64,000 bases of DNA from Asterias amurensis (Eukaryota; Echinodermata; Asteroidea; Forcipulatida; Asteriidae): contig NC_092653.1 in the NCBI RefSeq assembly GCF_032118995.1, positions 22,773,202 to 22,837,201 on the forward strand, given 5' to 3'. Made by a program: the position numbers and the translations under genes. Within the stretch, counting starts at the first letter, position 1; each line of letters opens with the position of its first letter. The notes under the pieces were generated by a model. The model was not told the DNA's origin. It saw only the letters and a list, made by a program, of their open reading frames with translations, and made no database searches. Below are positions 33,480-44,869 of the stretch, one piece after another.

Positions 33480-35660
33480 TCCTTCTCACCTGGGGAGATC
33501 ATGTCAACAGTCCCCCTCCAAACCTTTCTTCTTATTTCCTCATCTCAGAGAATCTCTCTGCCTGTGAATAATCTCCTTTTCTGTCATCTCAGGACAATTT
33601 ATTTGTCTGGGATAAAACTAACTCGAGGTAAGTGTCTGTACATGTATACAGTGTAAGAAATATTTACAACTTCTTATGTCTTTAATAGTTAAGATTGTTG
33701 TAAGTTTAATGAGGTACATTAGGCATGGTAATTAAATACTATTGTTTGTTTTGTACTTAGTTTATAAAAGCTTGCATTTCTTTTTTGTTGTTGACACTTT
33801 CCTGTCTCATCCCACGTGGACACTCTTGTCCCATTTATGTAAGAAAGTTTATTTGCTGATATGTCAGCTTAGAAATCCATACTTCGTATAATTTTTTTCT
33901 ATATATCTCTGACTCCTGAAATGGATCTCTTTTTCTATATTACACTTTTATGACAATCTATTTTGTCAGCAGCTCAAGGTAAGTTTCTGTACATGTTATG
34001 GGTATGGTAACCATGTCAGAAATATTAATTACTACCTGTTCTGTCTTAACATTCTGGTAACAGAGGTGTGCTCTGAGTGTATAAAACATTTATAGGGGTT
34101 TATACTTTTTGTAAGTAGTTAATAAGGTTCAAGTTTATTAGTATTGGCATTATTAATGAGTAAGTGTAGTCTGTTACAATTATTTGTTTTTATTGTAAGG
34201 TGCTTAATTCATTTTTAGTATGGAAAATGCGCGGTATATTATTATTTTTATTAGTCTGTGGTGCAAATTATTGGGTTTTTAAATGTCCCCCTTTATATAC
34301 TTTTCCTTTCAACCTACCCCATTTGTCTCTTGTCTATGATACAATTTCTTTGGGCTATCGTCTCATCTTGGAACCCAGTTCCTTTGTCTTATCTTTCAAC
34401 AATTATCTTCTCTATCATGGACTCTGGATCTCTTTGTTAAACCCATGACAATCTATTTGGTATGGGATGACCAAAGGTAAGTTTCAGTATGTGTAGGTAT
34501 GTTTGCAGTGTCAGACATATTTACAACTTGGTATGTCTTACTGGTAATATCTTAGGAGTATTTTGTGTATAAGTTTAGTGGTAAACATTTGTAAAAGTAA
34601 GTAGTTAATATAATAGTGTACAAGTATATCAGTAAGCGTGTTAAATGAGTGTAGTCTTTGGTGTAAATGAATGGGATTTTTTTCCCCCATTTCTTTACAC
34701 ACATTTCCTTCACCATCACATGTCCTCTTGTCTTGTCCTTGTTACGAAACATCTTCTCCTTATCATACATTTTTTATCTTATAAATATATCTTCTCTCCA
34801 TATTATATGGAAGTGTATGTATTGGTTGACACTGTCTCACACTCTGGTAATATTTTAGATTATACAGATTAAGTGCAATTGGTAATATTTTTTAGTGGTC
34901 AAAATACAAGTATACTAACACCAAGTATATGAAGCGTGATAAATGAATAAGTGTAGTATATGGAACAATTTTTTTGTTTCTTTACTTATCTATTCTTTTA
35001 TTTATGACCCACTTCCCTTTTCATCCATTTCTTTTTGCCCCAAACGGTCGGTGTAAGACACTCAGTTTCTTTGGGTTGTCACCTCACTGTATCCTCAGCT
35101 TCATCCACCATCTATTTTCATACTTTCCTTATAAAGTCAACACAGGAATCTGCTCTCTTTGACCCTCCCTATACTTCCCTGGTTTCCCTGACCCTGTCCC
35201 CATTGTGTGGTAACACATGATGTTCTTTCAAAGGTAAGTAGGTACTACACCTGTCAGTTGCCACATCTAATAATAGTAGCAATGACAGCATTGTTCCCTC
35301 TGACGATACTGTGTGGGTGCATTATGTAAAGGTCATACAGTCATGTATAGTAATTGCCGTGTGTGTATGTAAAAAGTTCTTTAGGCTATTAGGAGGAACT
35401 ATATGTGCATAACTTGTTTTCTACTATTTATCTGGTTATCTTTTCAACCTAATGTATCAGCAAGTGTCTATTTTGGTTGTTCGGTCCTAAAGCACAAAAC
35501 CTCTCCTGTGCTTGTAAAACCCATCTTGGGATGAGAATTAGGAAAGAAAATAGATGGTGCACAATCTATTTTCGCTCTCAATTCACATTCCTTTCTTCTG
35601 CTACCCTTTTTTCTCCTTTCATTTCCTTGGCCTTGTCATGAATCAGGTAAGTGTATGCGA
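33480..35660 (+). repeat. Tandem array of diverged exon-like modules with strong splice-donor ends
   Basis: Donor-like sequences lie at 33628 (CTCGAG|GTAAGTGTCTGTACATG), 33979 (CTCAAG|GTAAGTTTCTGTACATG), 34477 (CAAAG|GTAAGTTTCAGTATGTG), 35234 (CAAAG|GTAAGT) and 35647 (ATCAG|GTAAGT). A degenerate unit without donor sits near 34810. Modules A-C share GACAATYTATTTKGTM just before the donor. Downstream they share ATATTTACAACTT and TATGTCTT. Each unit starts with a pyrimidine-rich stretch; acceptor-like ends include CTCATCTCAG (33547), GGAACCCAG (34378) and GTATCCTCAG (35099). Units are about 335-500 bp. No frame stays open across the units. Confidence 0.65.
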
Positions 35661-36137
35661 ATAAGGAATAAAGCTTACAAAACACATTAATTTCATGATT
35701 AAGGAAACAGAGGATAAAGTAAACATTTTGAGACATGCTCGTGTCAAAAAGATGTGATCAAGGGAGATACGTGGTAACGGCAACGAATAAAAGCAGTGGT
35801 CAATTCTGTCAGGACCACGACTTTGGAAGAGCCCTGCATATTACACTGTTTTCAAAAAAAAATATAAAAAAATAGAGAGATGAATAATTTAATGTATGTA
35901 TAACTAAATTAGTTCGCACTTCATTAATTTGTTGATTTAAAGTTAATTAATTGAATAACTGATGAGTGAATTAAAGAGCATGTGAATTAATGGATGGGAG
36001 ATGGATGCATAGGTTGCTGCTATAAAATGGAACTTGAGTTAATTAATTGAACTAAAATTGAATATAGGGCCTAGTTAAATAAAATCTAGGTAAATTAAAC
36101 AATTTCCACCAAACATAAAACTCCAAAACAAACATTC
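35661..36137. other. AT-rich intergenic sequence
   Basis: Mostly short A/T runs with repeated TTAATTAA-like words (35880-36100). I see no gene. Confidence 0.4.
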
Positions 36138-36653
36138 ATGCAAGTTACAACAGCAAACGCATCGCATTGCCAATGCGTAGCTTTGGGCACGATGCAGCCC
36201 TTGCGTGTTCAAAGATGGAAACTGAGACGAGGTTGTCATTTCTTAATGATGTACCAAAAACATTTACTGACTCTGGATACTGATAAAAATGTCAGAAAAC
36301 GCCCAACAAAGATATCTCCAACATCAGTGTCAGTCAGCCACGCTCATGTATGTTATTTCGCCACTTCCACCACGAACATCAATGCAAGTTTTTCTGCAAA
36401 ACCCATCAAGGACCAATTAAGCTGCGCCCATCACAAACACCCAGAAAGCATCAATGTGGACGCGACTTTTAACCACGCCCGTCAAAGTCAACAAAAAGTG
36501 GTCAGTGTGAATGCGTCAATATTAACCATCGCTCACCCAAGACAACAAGAAAGCATCAATGTGAGTGTGTTCATCTGTGGCTGCATCTTTTTAACACACC
36601 CTGAAGAGAAAGGATGGACAAAAAACATTAATGTGACGTTATCATTGCTATAA
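36138..36653 (+). CDS. Hypothetical 171-codon ORF with degenerate repeats and N-glycosylation sequons
   Basis: I do not recognise a family. The frame is open for 171 codons. From about residue 60 on, a short motif of the type (S/N)-(I/V)-N-V-x-A-(S/T) recurs: SPTSVSVS, TNINASF, SINVDATF, VSVNASIL, SINVSVF and NINVTLSL, spaced about 17-24 residues. Four of these carry an N-x-S/T sequon (NAS, NAS, NVS, NVT). The DNA repeat words (GCATCAATGTG at about 36448, 36553; variants at 36377, 36501, 36625) are spaced 51-72 bp. I see no signal peptide, no clear splice sites that would join it to other exons and no upstream promoter. It may be a satellite fragment that is open by chance. Confidence 0.25.
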   Translation: MQVTTANASHCQCVALGTMQPLRVQRWKLRRGCHFLMMYQKHLLTLDTDKNVRKRPTKISPTSVSVSHAHVCYFATSTTNINASFSAKPIKDQLSCAHHKHPESINVDATFNHARQSQQKVVSVNASILTIAHPRQQESINVSVFICGCIFLTHPEEKGWTKNINVTLSLL

Positions 36654-38134
36654 CTTTTCAGTGGAGTAAACAATGGCTAAACAAAAGTAATATTGGGTCA
36701 AAAATAACAGACATATACAGTTCATGTACACTTTTTTAAAACGATAGTTTGGTATATTAAGTTGTGTTATTACACAACTTGGTATGCATCTTTGCAATAC
36801 AGTCTTCAAGGTGCTGGTCATAACTTTAATGTAGTAAATAACTATTGTATTACTGTTGCTGTAGGCCAAGAGGAATTTATGTGTAGAGTTTACAACTCTT
36901 TATAGAGCTATTGAGTCACCACAGGCGCAATATTTGTTATCGACAAAGAACGTAACGTCGAGGGCGCACTCATCACTCGGAAACAGCTTAGTTTCCAAAG
37001 GAGGAAACGTTTGTATGTGAACAAATAATGAACAACTTCGGAAGTAAAGATGAGCGTTTTGAACATTGAGAACAGTTGATACTTTAACTGTCTTCCATTC
37101 CGCTAAGAACATTAGTTAATGGTTTAAATTATATCAAACTACAACACATCGTATAACACCCAAAACCATTTACAATTTTACACTGAGAAAAAACAATAAT
37201 TTTATTTAAATTGTTCTATTTTTGTTTAAATAAACTGATAACTGAAACAAGTATGAAGTGAAGGATGAGAATGTGAATGTGATAAACGAATACGATAGTA
37301 AAAACAACTATTCCGTAAAAGAACAACTAAATAGGTTTATTTTATAAATGGCTCTGGAAAATACCATTCCATAGGTTCTGAAAATGGTCTCTTTGGTGCT
37401 GAAACATGGTGTTAGAAAGATATCTTCAAAAGCTTCATTGCTCTTACCAACCTGAGGAGAAGATGATGAAAACTGTCAGGTTGGCGTATATGTGGTCTTT
37501 GCTCGCCTTCCACCTCTAGGAGCCTGGTTCGAATCACGCCAGGGGCACATACTTGGATTAGGTTTCCAGTCCCTACATGACTGCTTGAGTTTTCCATGGA
37601 CTCATTCTCTCGGGTTTCCCTCCCACATCTTAAACTGGAATGCCTCCTTTTTGTCTTCTTTTCTTGGGTTATTGGTTACTGCAGGGATTTAATTAACTTT
37701 TCTGGAAGTCCTTTGATTCAAAACCAGAAAAAAATGAAATAACTCGAAAGTCTGAGGAATTGATGGAGATATCTTCAACTGCTCTTGTCTGCTCAACTTT
37801 TTATACGTTGCGCGGTGTATATTTATGTGTAGATAGGCCTAGTATTTCATAAAAGAGTAAAGGCTAATATCAATTTCAAATAATAACTAATTTCAAAGAG
37901 TATGTATCAACGAAATAATAACACAAAATAACTTGAGGGTGCGAGAAGTGTGAATGTTTGATTGGCTCGATTGATGTGTAATATTTACTACTTTCAATAA
38001 ACTGTCCATTAGTAGTTCTTTTAAATCAATACTGTGATCATTCATTCAAACATTATTTCATATAAAACACAATTCATCGTCCACACGCGTGCCAAGCGAA
38101 TATTACAAGGAACAATGACGATCAACCATTAACT
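36654..38134. other. Intergenic sequence with a family C SINE
   Basis: Apart from the SINE at 37466-37740 I see no gene. A CGTCGAGGGCGCACTCATCA-like GC pocket near 36950 stands alone. Confidence 0.4.
37466..37740 (+). mobile_element. tRNA-derived SINE, family C
   Basis: Contains CTGGTTCGAATCACGCCAGG (B-box-like), CAGTCCCTACATGACTGC, then CTCTCGGGTTTCCCTCCCAC, and ends in a weak A-rich stretch. The same order is at 55440-55710. Confidence 0.65.
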
Positions 38135-38277
38135 ATGTCTTCACGGAACAATTTTTTCAATGAGGAATTACTAGGCGGTTTTAAACTTCAAGAAAATCAG
38201 CAATGTGCGCAAATGGATATAGCTTGTACTTCTGTGCTTCAAACTCAAGACATTGATAATTTTACTGTTATGTATAC

Positions 38278-38805
38278 CTCTGTGGATCAATGGATAAACC
38301 TCATTGGATATACCGCACTGGGTACACCTCACTGGATATACCTTACTGGATATACCTTACTGGATTAACCTCAATGGATATACCTCAATGGATATACCTT
38401 AATGGATATAAAAACCTCAATGGATATAAATTAATGGATATACCTCACTGTGGATACACCACACTGGATAAACCTAAATGGATATACCTCACTGGATATA
38501 CCGCACTGGATCTACCACAATTGATACACCTAACTGGATATACCTAACTGGATATACTGGATTTACCTCAATGGATATACCTCACTGGATATACCTCAAT
38601 GGATATACCTCACTGGATATACTTCAATGGATATACCTCACTGGATAAACATCACTGGGTCTACCTCAATTGATACACCTAACTGGATGTACCTCAAAAG
38701 ATCATATACGTCAATGGATATACCTCAATGGATACACCTCACTGGAGGTATCACTGGATATACCTCACTGGATAACCTCACTAGATATACATCCCTGAAC
38801 AAAGG
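38278..38805 (+). repeat. 14-bp minisatellite (TGGATATACCTCAC-type)
   Basis: About 35 tandem units of consensus TGGATATACCTCAC, with frequent point changes (TCAA, TTAC, CTAC, ACAC) and some short or long units. All three plus-strand frames of the consensus lack stops, so frames stay open by sequence composition. They encode a 14-residue period such as TGYTSLDIPYWIYL. The minus-strand consensus contains TGA. It ends at about 38805. Confidence 0.92.
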
Positions 38806-41119
38806 GTCCATACCTCGCTGCAAGTACCCTATCCTCAAGCTGAGGTTGACCACATCGGCCACAATCTATGTAACCTCCAAGTCTTTATTGAGAAAGAGTA
38901 TAAACAAATCAAGACAAATGTTATGTAATAAAGGGTTGTCATTACATACTTTTCTAAAAGTGTAAGAAAATGCTTATATAATTGTATTTTTTATAGTGTA
39001 AACGGCTTATTACAAACAACAGGTGAACTACAAGACATTATTGGAAGTGAGCAATTTCTTACGTCAAGACATTTACAACGAGGAAAAACAGCAAACTAAT
39101 CTTCGAACAAGCTGGAAGTGACATACATACAAGGACACTGTTGGAAGTGAACAGTTTTTAGAGTGAACATTTTGACTCTCTATTATATAGAAAGCAGCGA
39201 CGTTTACAAGGAAAATGACAAGGACAATACATTTCGAATTGTATCCACCATCCTAGCTAGAACAAGCTAGACCACCAAGCGCATTGCCAACAATTTTATT
39301 TTAAAATTACACTTTTTCATTTGAAACAGTCATGCAAACGTTAACACAAACGAATACAACATCTAAATTGTCTTTGATAGATTTTCATAGAAGTTTAGTA
39401 TGAACGCGTGTTAGACATCAGATGAATGAAAAGAGATGGGTTTTCGTGTGTTAAGTGTGTTAAACACTATTGATAAACAAACTTATAGGTGAACTAAACA
39501 AATAATGTAAACTTAGGAATTCGGTCAAAGGAAACCAGGTTGTTATTGGTGGGTAATTGCTCAAGGAATAACGCATGTCTTCATTATCAAGTTGTACATG
39601 ACATTCTCTCCTATTGACAAGGATTACGTTCGTCATCCTCAAGAGTTGGTAGCCATGACTACTTTTGCATGCAGACAATTTCAACTTTTCGTTCTATGTC
39701 AAAGTTCCCAAACTCTTTTCTACTTTCTTCTTCATTTGCCATGATATTTGAGTGTCTCTGACTATTAAAATCACATTAAACCTCCAGTTTTCCTTCTCCT
39801 GTTATCTTAAGGCAAGGGTATTTCTTCTTTATGTTGAAAGAGAAGATACCTCGACAAATGTTGGTTTGTTGACCTTGAAAAGACATAATGATTGCAGAAA
39901 AGGTAAGTGTGTATACATACGGGCACTCTTCAGGCCTACTGCAGGACAACATTAGTCATAACTTCATCGTCTTCAACCTCCTTTGTTCCTGGCTGTGAAA
40001 TCAAGCATTCTTCATCTTTGAAGATGACTTCAGATTCTATTTCCGCCTAAGCTAAATGGCAAAACTCTAAACATCTCAAGAAAGCTGCAGCACCAAAATG
40101 TTTGAAGCGGGAAGAGGGACTCATGCATAACTACTTCAGATCCCAAGCGAATAGATGTTCGCAAGTCATATGCTCATAGGTTGCCAGAATTGCCTTTCAT
40201 CTTTGTGAAGGGAAATGAAATCTTCAAGAGAGAGCTCAAACTTTTACCTTCATATCACAGGGAAACTTGTCTCATTGCATAATCTTGTCCAGCTGGGAAC
40301 AATGTCGACGTGAACAAGGCTGACGAGACAGGACTCTTTTAGAAAAAGGAACCGATTTGCTAAAAAGGAAAAATCATCTTGGGTAACAGAGTCAAGATGA
40401 TGATCCCTATACACGAACACACCGTGCAAGGGTACATTCTTGACGTGTTTATGGGTGCGGTCCGGGAGTATTAGTCTTGATATCATCACCTGAGGATACT
40501 ACTAGGTGCTAGAAAACGAGCTGTTTGTTTTAAAACTGTTTAAATTATTATTTGTTTACTTAAGTTGTATTTAGCTTTACACGTAATTTGTTATGTGAGT
40601 GGCACTTGATACGACACGAGTACTGAGTATGAGTGTACTGGGTCAGTGGATTGAATGAATTTTGAAAGTGTGATCGAAATAGTCAATTAACCCATTGAAA
40701 GGGTACTTTCTACTTTAATTAAATTAAACTAAAACAATTAACGTTAACAGACATCAAACATTATACCCATTCAGTCAAACAGACAACAAAGTCTTTACGT
40801 CAACACGTGACATCACATAAGCGTTTGTGCACTACAAACTGGAATTAAAAACATTACGTCATCGCGTGGATGGATGCACCGATCAGGACCGCGATTGAGA
40901 GTAGTCCGCGTCATCAAACCACGAACACCTGCATTGAAAGTTGAACGCAACTGTGGGTGCTCTGATATGTCTGTGGATGTATAAGATTGGAACAACGAAC
41001 TTTGTGTAGACGTTTATACAATTTATTGCCCCAATACATGTATATAACGGTTAAAGCAAGAATAATGATCATCAATAAGCGAGAAAGCTCTGTTGACGTC
41101 ATGAAGTAAAGTACAGGAA
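38806..41119. other. Intergenic sequence with small duplications
   Basis: A diverged duplication lies at about 39030-39160 (ATTATTGGAAGTGAGCAA / CTGTTGGAAGTGAACAG). A donor-like AAAAGGTAAGTGTG is at 39902. A 59-codon + strand segment at 40106-40282 reads like protein (DVRKSYAHRLPELPFIFVKG) but has no ATG and no known match. No gene is called. Confidence 0.4.
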
Positions 41120-41664
41120 ATGATGGACTCAGTGAGAATTTTTTTTGAACGATATAGCTTGTTCTATGGAGGCTCTGTGCAGCCAAAACATTGGGTTGTG
41201 CTATTTTTTATTGTCCGTTTTCGAAAAATATTGTATAAAAGGGTGGTTCACCACGTATTACTTTCGAGTTTCATAAGTGTCAAAGTCATACTAAATAAAG
41301 TAAGTTTTATTTTAGTAGATGTAAGTTCATTGGAAACTATTGTATTTTAATGCGTCTAACTTGAGTTCACCAAAAGTCGACAATGGAAGAAGTTACTAAC
41401 GAAATATTTTCTTCCAACAATATAGAGGCTCTGGGGGCAGCCAAATTGTGCTATTTGTGTTTTGTTAGAAAATCGTGCTGTACAAAATGCTATCATGATT
41501 ATGGGGTTTACATTATGTTATGTGAGTGTCGTCGGCTAAGTGTGAATGTCATGAATAAAGTAAGTTTTATTTCAGGAAATGTAGTTGTCTTTAATTCATG
41601 GAAGCATCCAAGAAGACGCAATTTTTGCTACTTATGGCAAATAAAATTAGTTACCTCTGAATAA
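41120..41664 (+). repeat. Diverged tandem duplication with two short ORFs
   Basis: Blocks at about 41150-41330 and 41415-41600 share GAGGCTCTGKGSRCAGCCAAA, TTGTGCTATTT, GTGTSRAWGTCAT and AATAAAGTAAGTTTTATTT, about 260 bp apart. Each holds a small + strand ORF (41120-41350, 76 codons; 41383-41664, 93 codons) whose C-terminal parts resemble each other (NKVSFI). The second is Cys-rich (LCYLCFVRKSCCTKC). I recognise neither as a known protein. Confidence 0.4.
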
Positions 41665-41699
41665 AAAAAATAAATGCGCACGGCGTAAATTACTCTACC

Positions 41700-44600
41700 G
41701 GAATTTCAGGGAGGAACTTGGTTAGAAAAAACAGCATTGTGGTCAAGGCACGGTGTACTTCATCAAATTCAAGGTAATACATCTTACTTATTGTTGAGTT
41801 ATCTTAGGCCTAATTTGAGTCTTTAGTTCATCACAGTTACAGGCTTAATTATAGTGGATAGCATAGGCCTAATAATCGACACTATTTTGTGTGTAGTTTT
41901 ATTTTTTAAATCTTTTGGAATGATTTTATTTGAAGAAAAAGATAAACTTGATCAGGACACCATTTTGTTAGGTGAGGAACGGGCGGCTGTGTGGGGAAAT
42001 GGAGGAGGCCGTTGAAAATATTAACAATTATTACAATTGTAAAACTTTTATATATTTTTTATGTGTTTTGAATTTAAAAAAGTATAGGCCTTTGTTAGAA
42101 GTTCGATCGAAAAAAAAGACAAACTTTGAAAACTTGCCGATCAGAAGTGATTATTTGTTTTTCTCCATCTCCATTGGTCGTGATGTAGGCCTATAGTTCT
42201 GCTGATACCTGCGCCTAAAATAATAAATTCTCTGAGTGAGATGCTTCTCGCGGCACCCGCTAGCAATTCTAATGGTGGGGTTAAATGTTCTGATAGTGTT
42301 GGGTCCGTTATAACAATGCTGTTTAGGTCTGGACTTTATAATGAACCTGTGTCACATTTTTGTTGTCTTTGCAGTTAGCCTGAATATCTGACGTCACGCC
42401 TAAAGGCTCATAGACAGGGTCGGACCCCACGTCTACTTCGCAGTATCAAGCTATGTAAGTTTTCCCAAAAGTGAGAGAGACAGTTTTTATTGCGCTTAAA
42501 CACTTCCTGTAAAGTTGTATTTTCATTGGCTTTCTGATTGTCATTGGCCTCTACTTTTTCGTAATAATAATAATAATAATAAAGGAAACTTGCAATGGAC
42601 CTAATTAGGCACAGTGCCTATTGTACTGTAATCCTGCCAAAAGTTAATTGGTACATGTATTTTTTTTAAGTATGTTTTTTTTCCCACCTGTAATCATTAC
42701 GCAGCCGGTCACAATGGCATTAATATCATTTTATGAAGGCGCCGATCGCAGTACACAAAACACAAAGCCGTCATAGTAATAACTCTGACAACACAGACAG
42801 AATAAATAGACAAGCTTTGAATATCTTTATGAATGCAAATTTTTAATAGTATGCGATAAGCAGTTGTGCTGTGCACTACACTGAAATGTAAACATCACCA
42901 ATAATATTAAAATTTCAAAATTTGGCATAATTTCATGAGATTATATTTACAAAATAATTAGGCCTCCAATTATTATAAACATATTTTTTACACAAGTTTT
43001 GTTGTAAGCTCCTTCTTCTTCTAAGGAGACACTTCTCATATCCAAAACCGACTCAAATGAATCCATCCCCTTAGCAAAGTACATTTATAATAATAACAAG
43101 TTCTTATAAAGCGCATCTCACGATACCAGTCTCAATGCGCTTTAAATCGTGTCCCTTTTCTAATCTTTCTCAGCTCCCTGGTAAGTAAATTAGCGTGAAA
43201 ACATAACAGCGCTGGTTTACTCCCACGTAATATCATACGGCTCACAAAGTACGGTGTTTCCCCCGTTTAGTACAACTTAATTAAATTAACAGTTTGCTAT
43301 TTGATTTTGTAGCTTAAGGCAGTTAGACAAAGACATTAGCAACAGATTATGACGCTGGAAATTAGCACTTTGTGTTCCTTTTAAAATACAGGAAATTAGT
43401 CTGTTAGGATGAAATTGTTCATCAAAAAACATTACAGTAAATGCTGAAAAAAAAAAAAAAAAAAAACTAAAGAAAAAATCATTAGTAGAAGTAATAGAAT
43501 TACAATAAAGAAATTTTTTAAGACAGGTGTCCTTATGTTTTGATAAAAAGCCGCACACAATACAGTTCAGTTGAATATACCATTCTTTCGATAAAGCAAA
43601 TTCGGGCATTTCATATTGATAGAATTTCCTATCAATCAAATAAAATATTCATGATAAATAGTTATAGGGCTATAACTATAACTTTATTTAACCCCGGAAC
43701 TTAATTCCAATTTGTACCAAGAAAATATTTACAAGAAATCTAAAGTAAAAAATAAATGCAAGTAATTTAGCAAATTTCTACAGTGCTTTGCAAATTGAAT
43801 AAACAGTAGAAACTTGAAAAAAATAATCGATGCTTTTAGGCAAAAGTTAACCAAATAATACATATAATTAAGTGTGGTTCACAAAAGCCTTGAAATGTAA
43901 ATGGAAGAGTAAAGATGATTGAACGATTAACTTGTAATACTTTTGTATTAGAGGTTACACACACAATTAACCTTTTGTTTTTAAACCCAAATTTCCAACA
44001 CCACCCATAACCACAGACCTCTGATTTACAAACTTAGTATAGTTTGTATTGTTCACATGCTAAGCTAGTATTAGCAAAACAAGGTACACAACAAATTGAG
44101 AGGTCAAAATTATTAAACACAAAGTTTAAGTTGTGTTTGACCAATGTTTAGCTACATAAATAAATGACTACACATGTAGAATAAAAACTTATTTTTTTAT
44201 AAACAAAAATGTACATAATGTAAATAAAACATGAAGAATGTTTTTGTTTGAGAATAAGAACAATTCAATTCCCCAATAGTTCTGCCTAAAACACATAAAG
44301 GTTCATTCATTGTGTGTACACATTCAACCCCAAAAGAATTACGAAGTCGGACAAGTTTTCAAACCAGATTAATTCACTGCAAAGTTCATTTTGGTCCGTT
44401 TTCACGTCTTAATGATAAAATAAAAAGTATTGAAAATCATATTGTGATCATGTAGTATGAAATAAGAGTTGGAGTATATTTGTATATGAATGAACAAGTA
44501 AACCCTAGGAATAGTCATAAAAAGGAAATCATAAAAAGGAAATATTTTAAACTGATTGTAATATTTATACCAGTGCTCCACCACATACATTTTGTTCGCC

Positions 44601-44869
44601 TGAAATACTGCGAGTTTGAAGACTACCTCAAAGAACCTGTTGCTTATTAACTCTTGTAAACCAAATAATTATTAAAGCAACACGTGGACAATTTGCTAAG
44701 AAAATAATTAAATTTTCCTGGGTACACTTAAACATGAATTTGCGTGTTGTGAAGTAAATGTAAATGTGTAGCTATTTAAAAATAAAATAACAACAATAAG
44801 CAGATGCATGATTTTGTTGAAAGGGTATGTCTCGGAGACAGGGAGTCAGGTTTTCAGAAGTCTTTCAGC
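41700..44869. other. Intergenic sequence up to the ATP7 3' end
   Basis: Includes the ATP7 3' UTR (minus strand); a TTTATT at about 43683 gives AATAAA on the minus strand. 43086-43150 carries the AATAAT/ATGCGCTTTA repeat. A poly-A run lies at 43447-43467. A CTGAATATCTGACGTCAC motif at about 42381 recurs at 20598. No gene is recognised. Confidence 0.4.
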
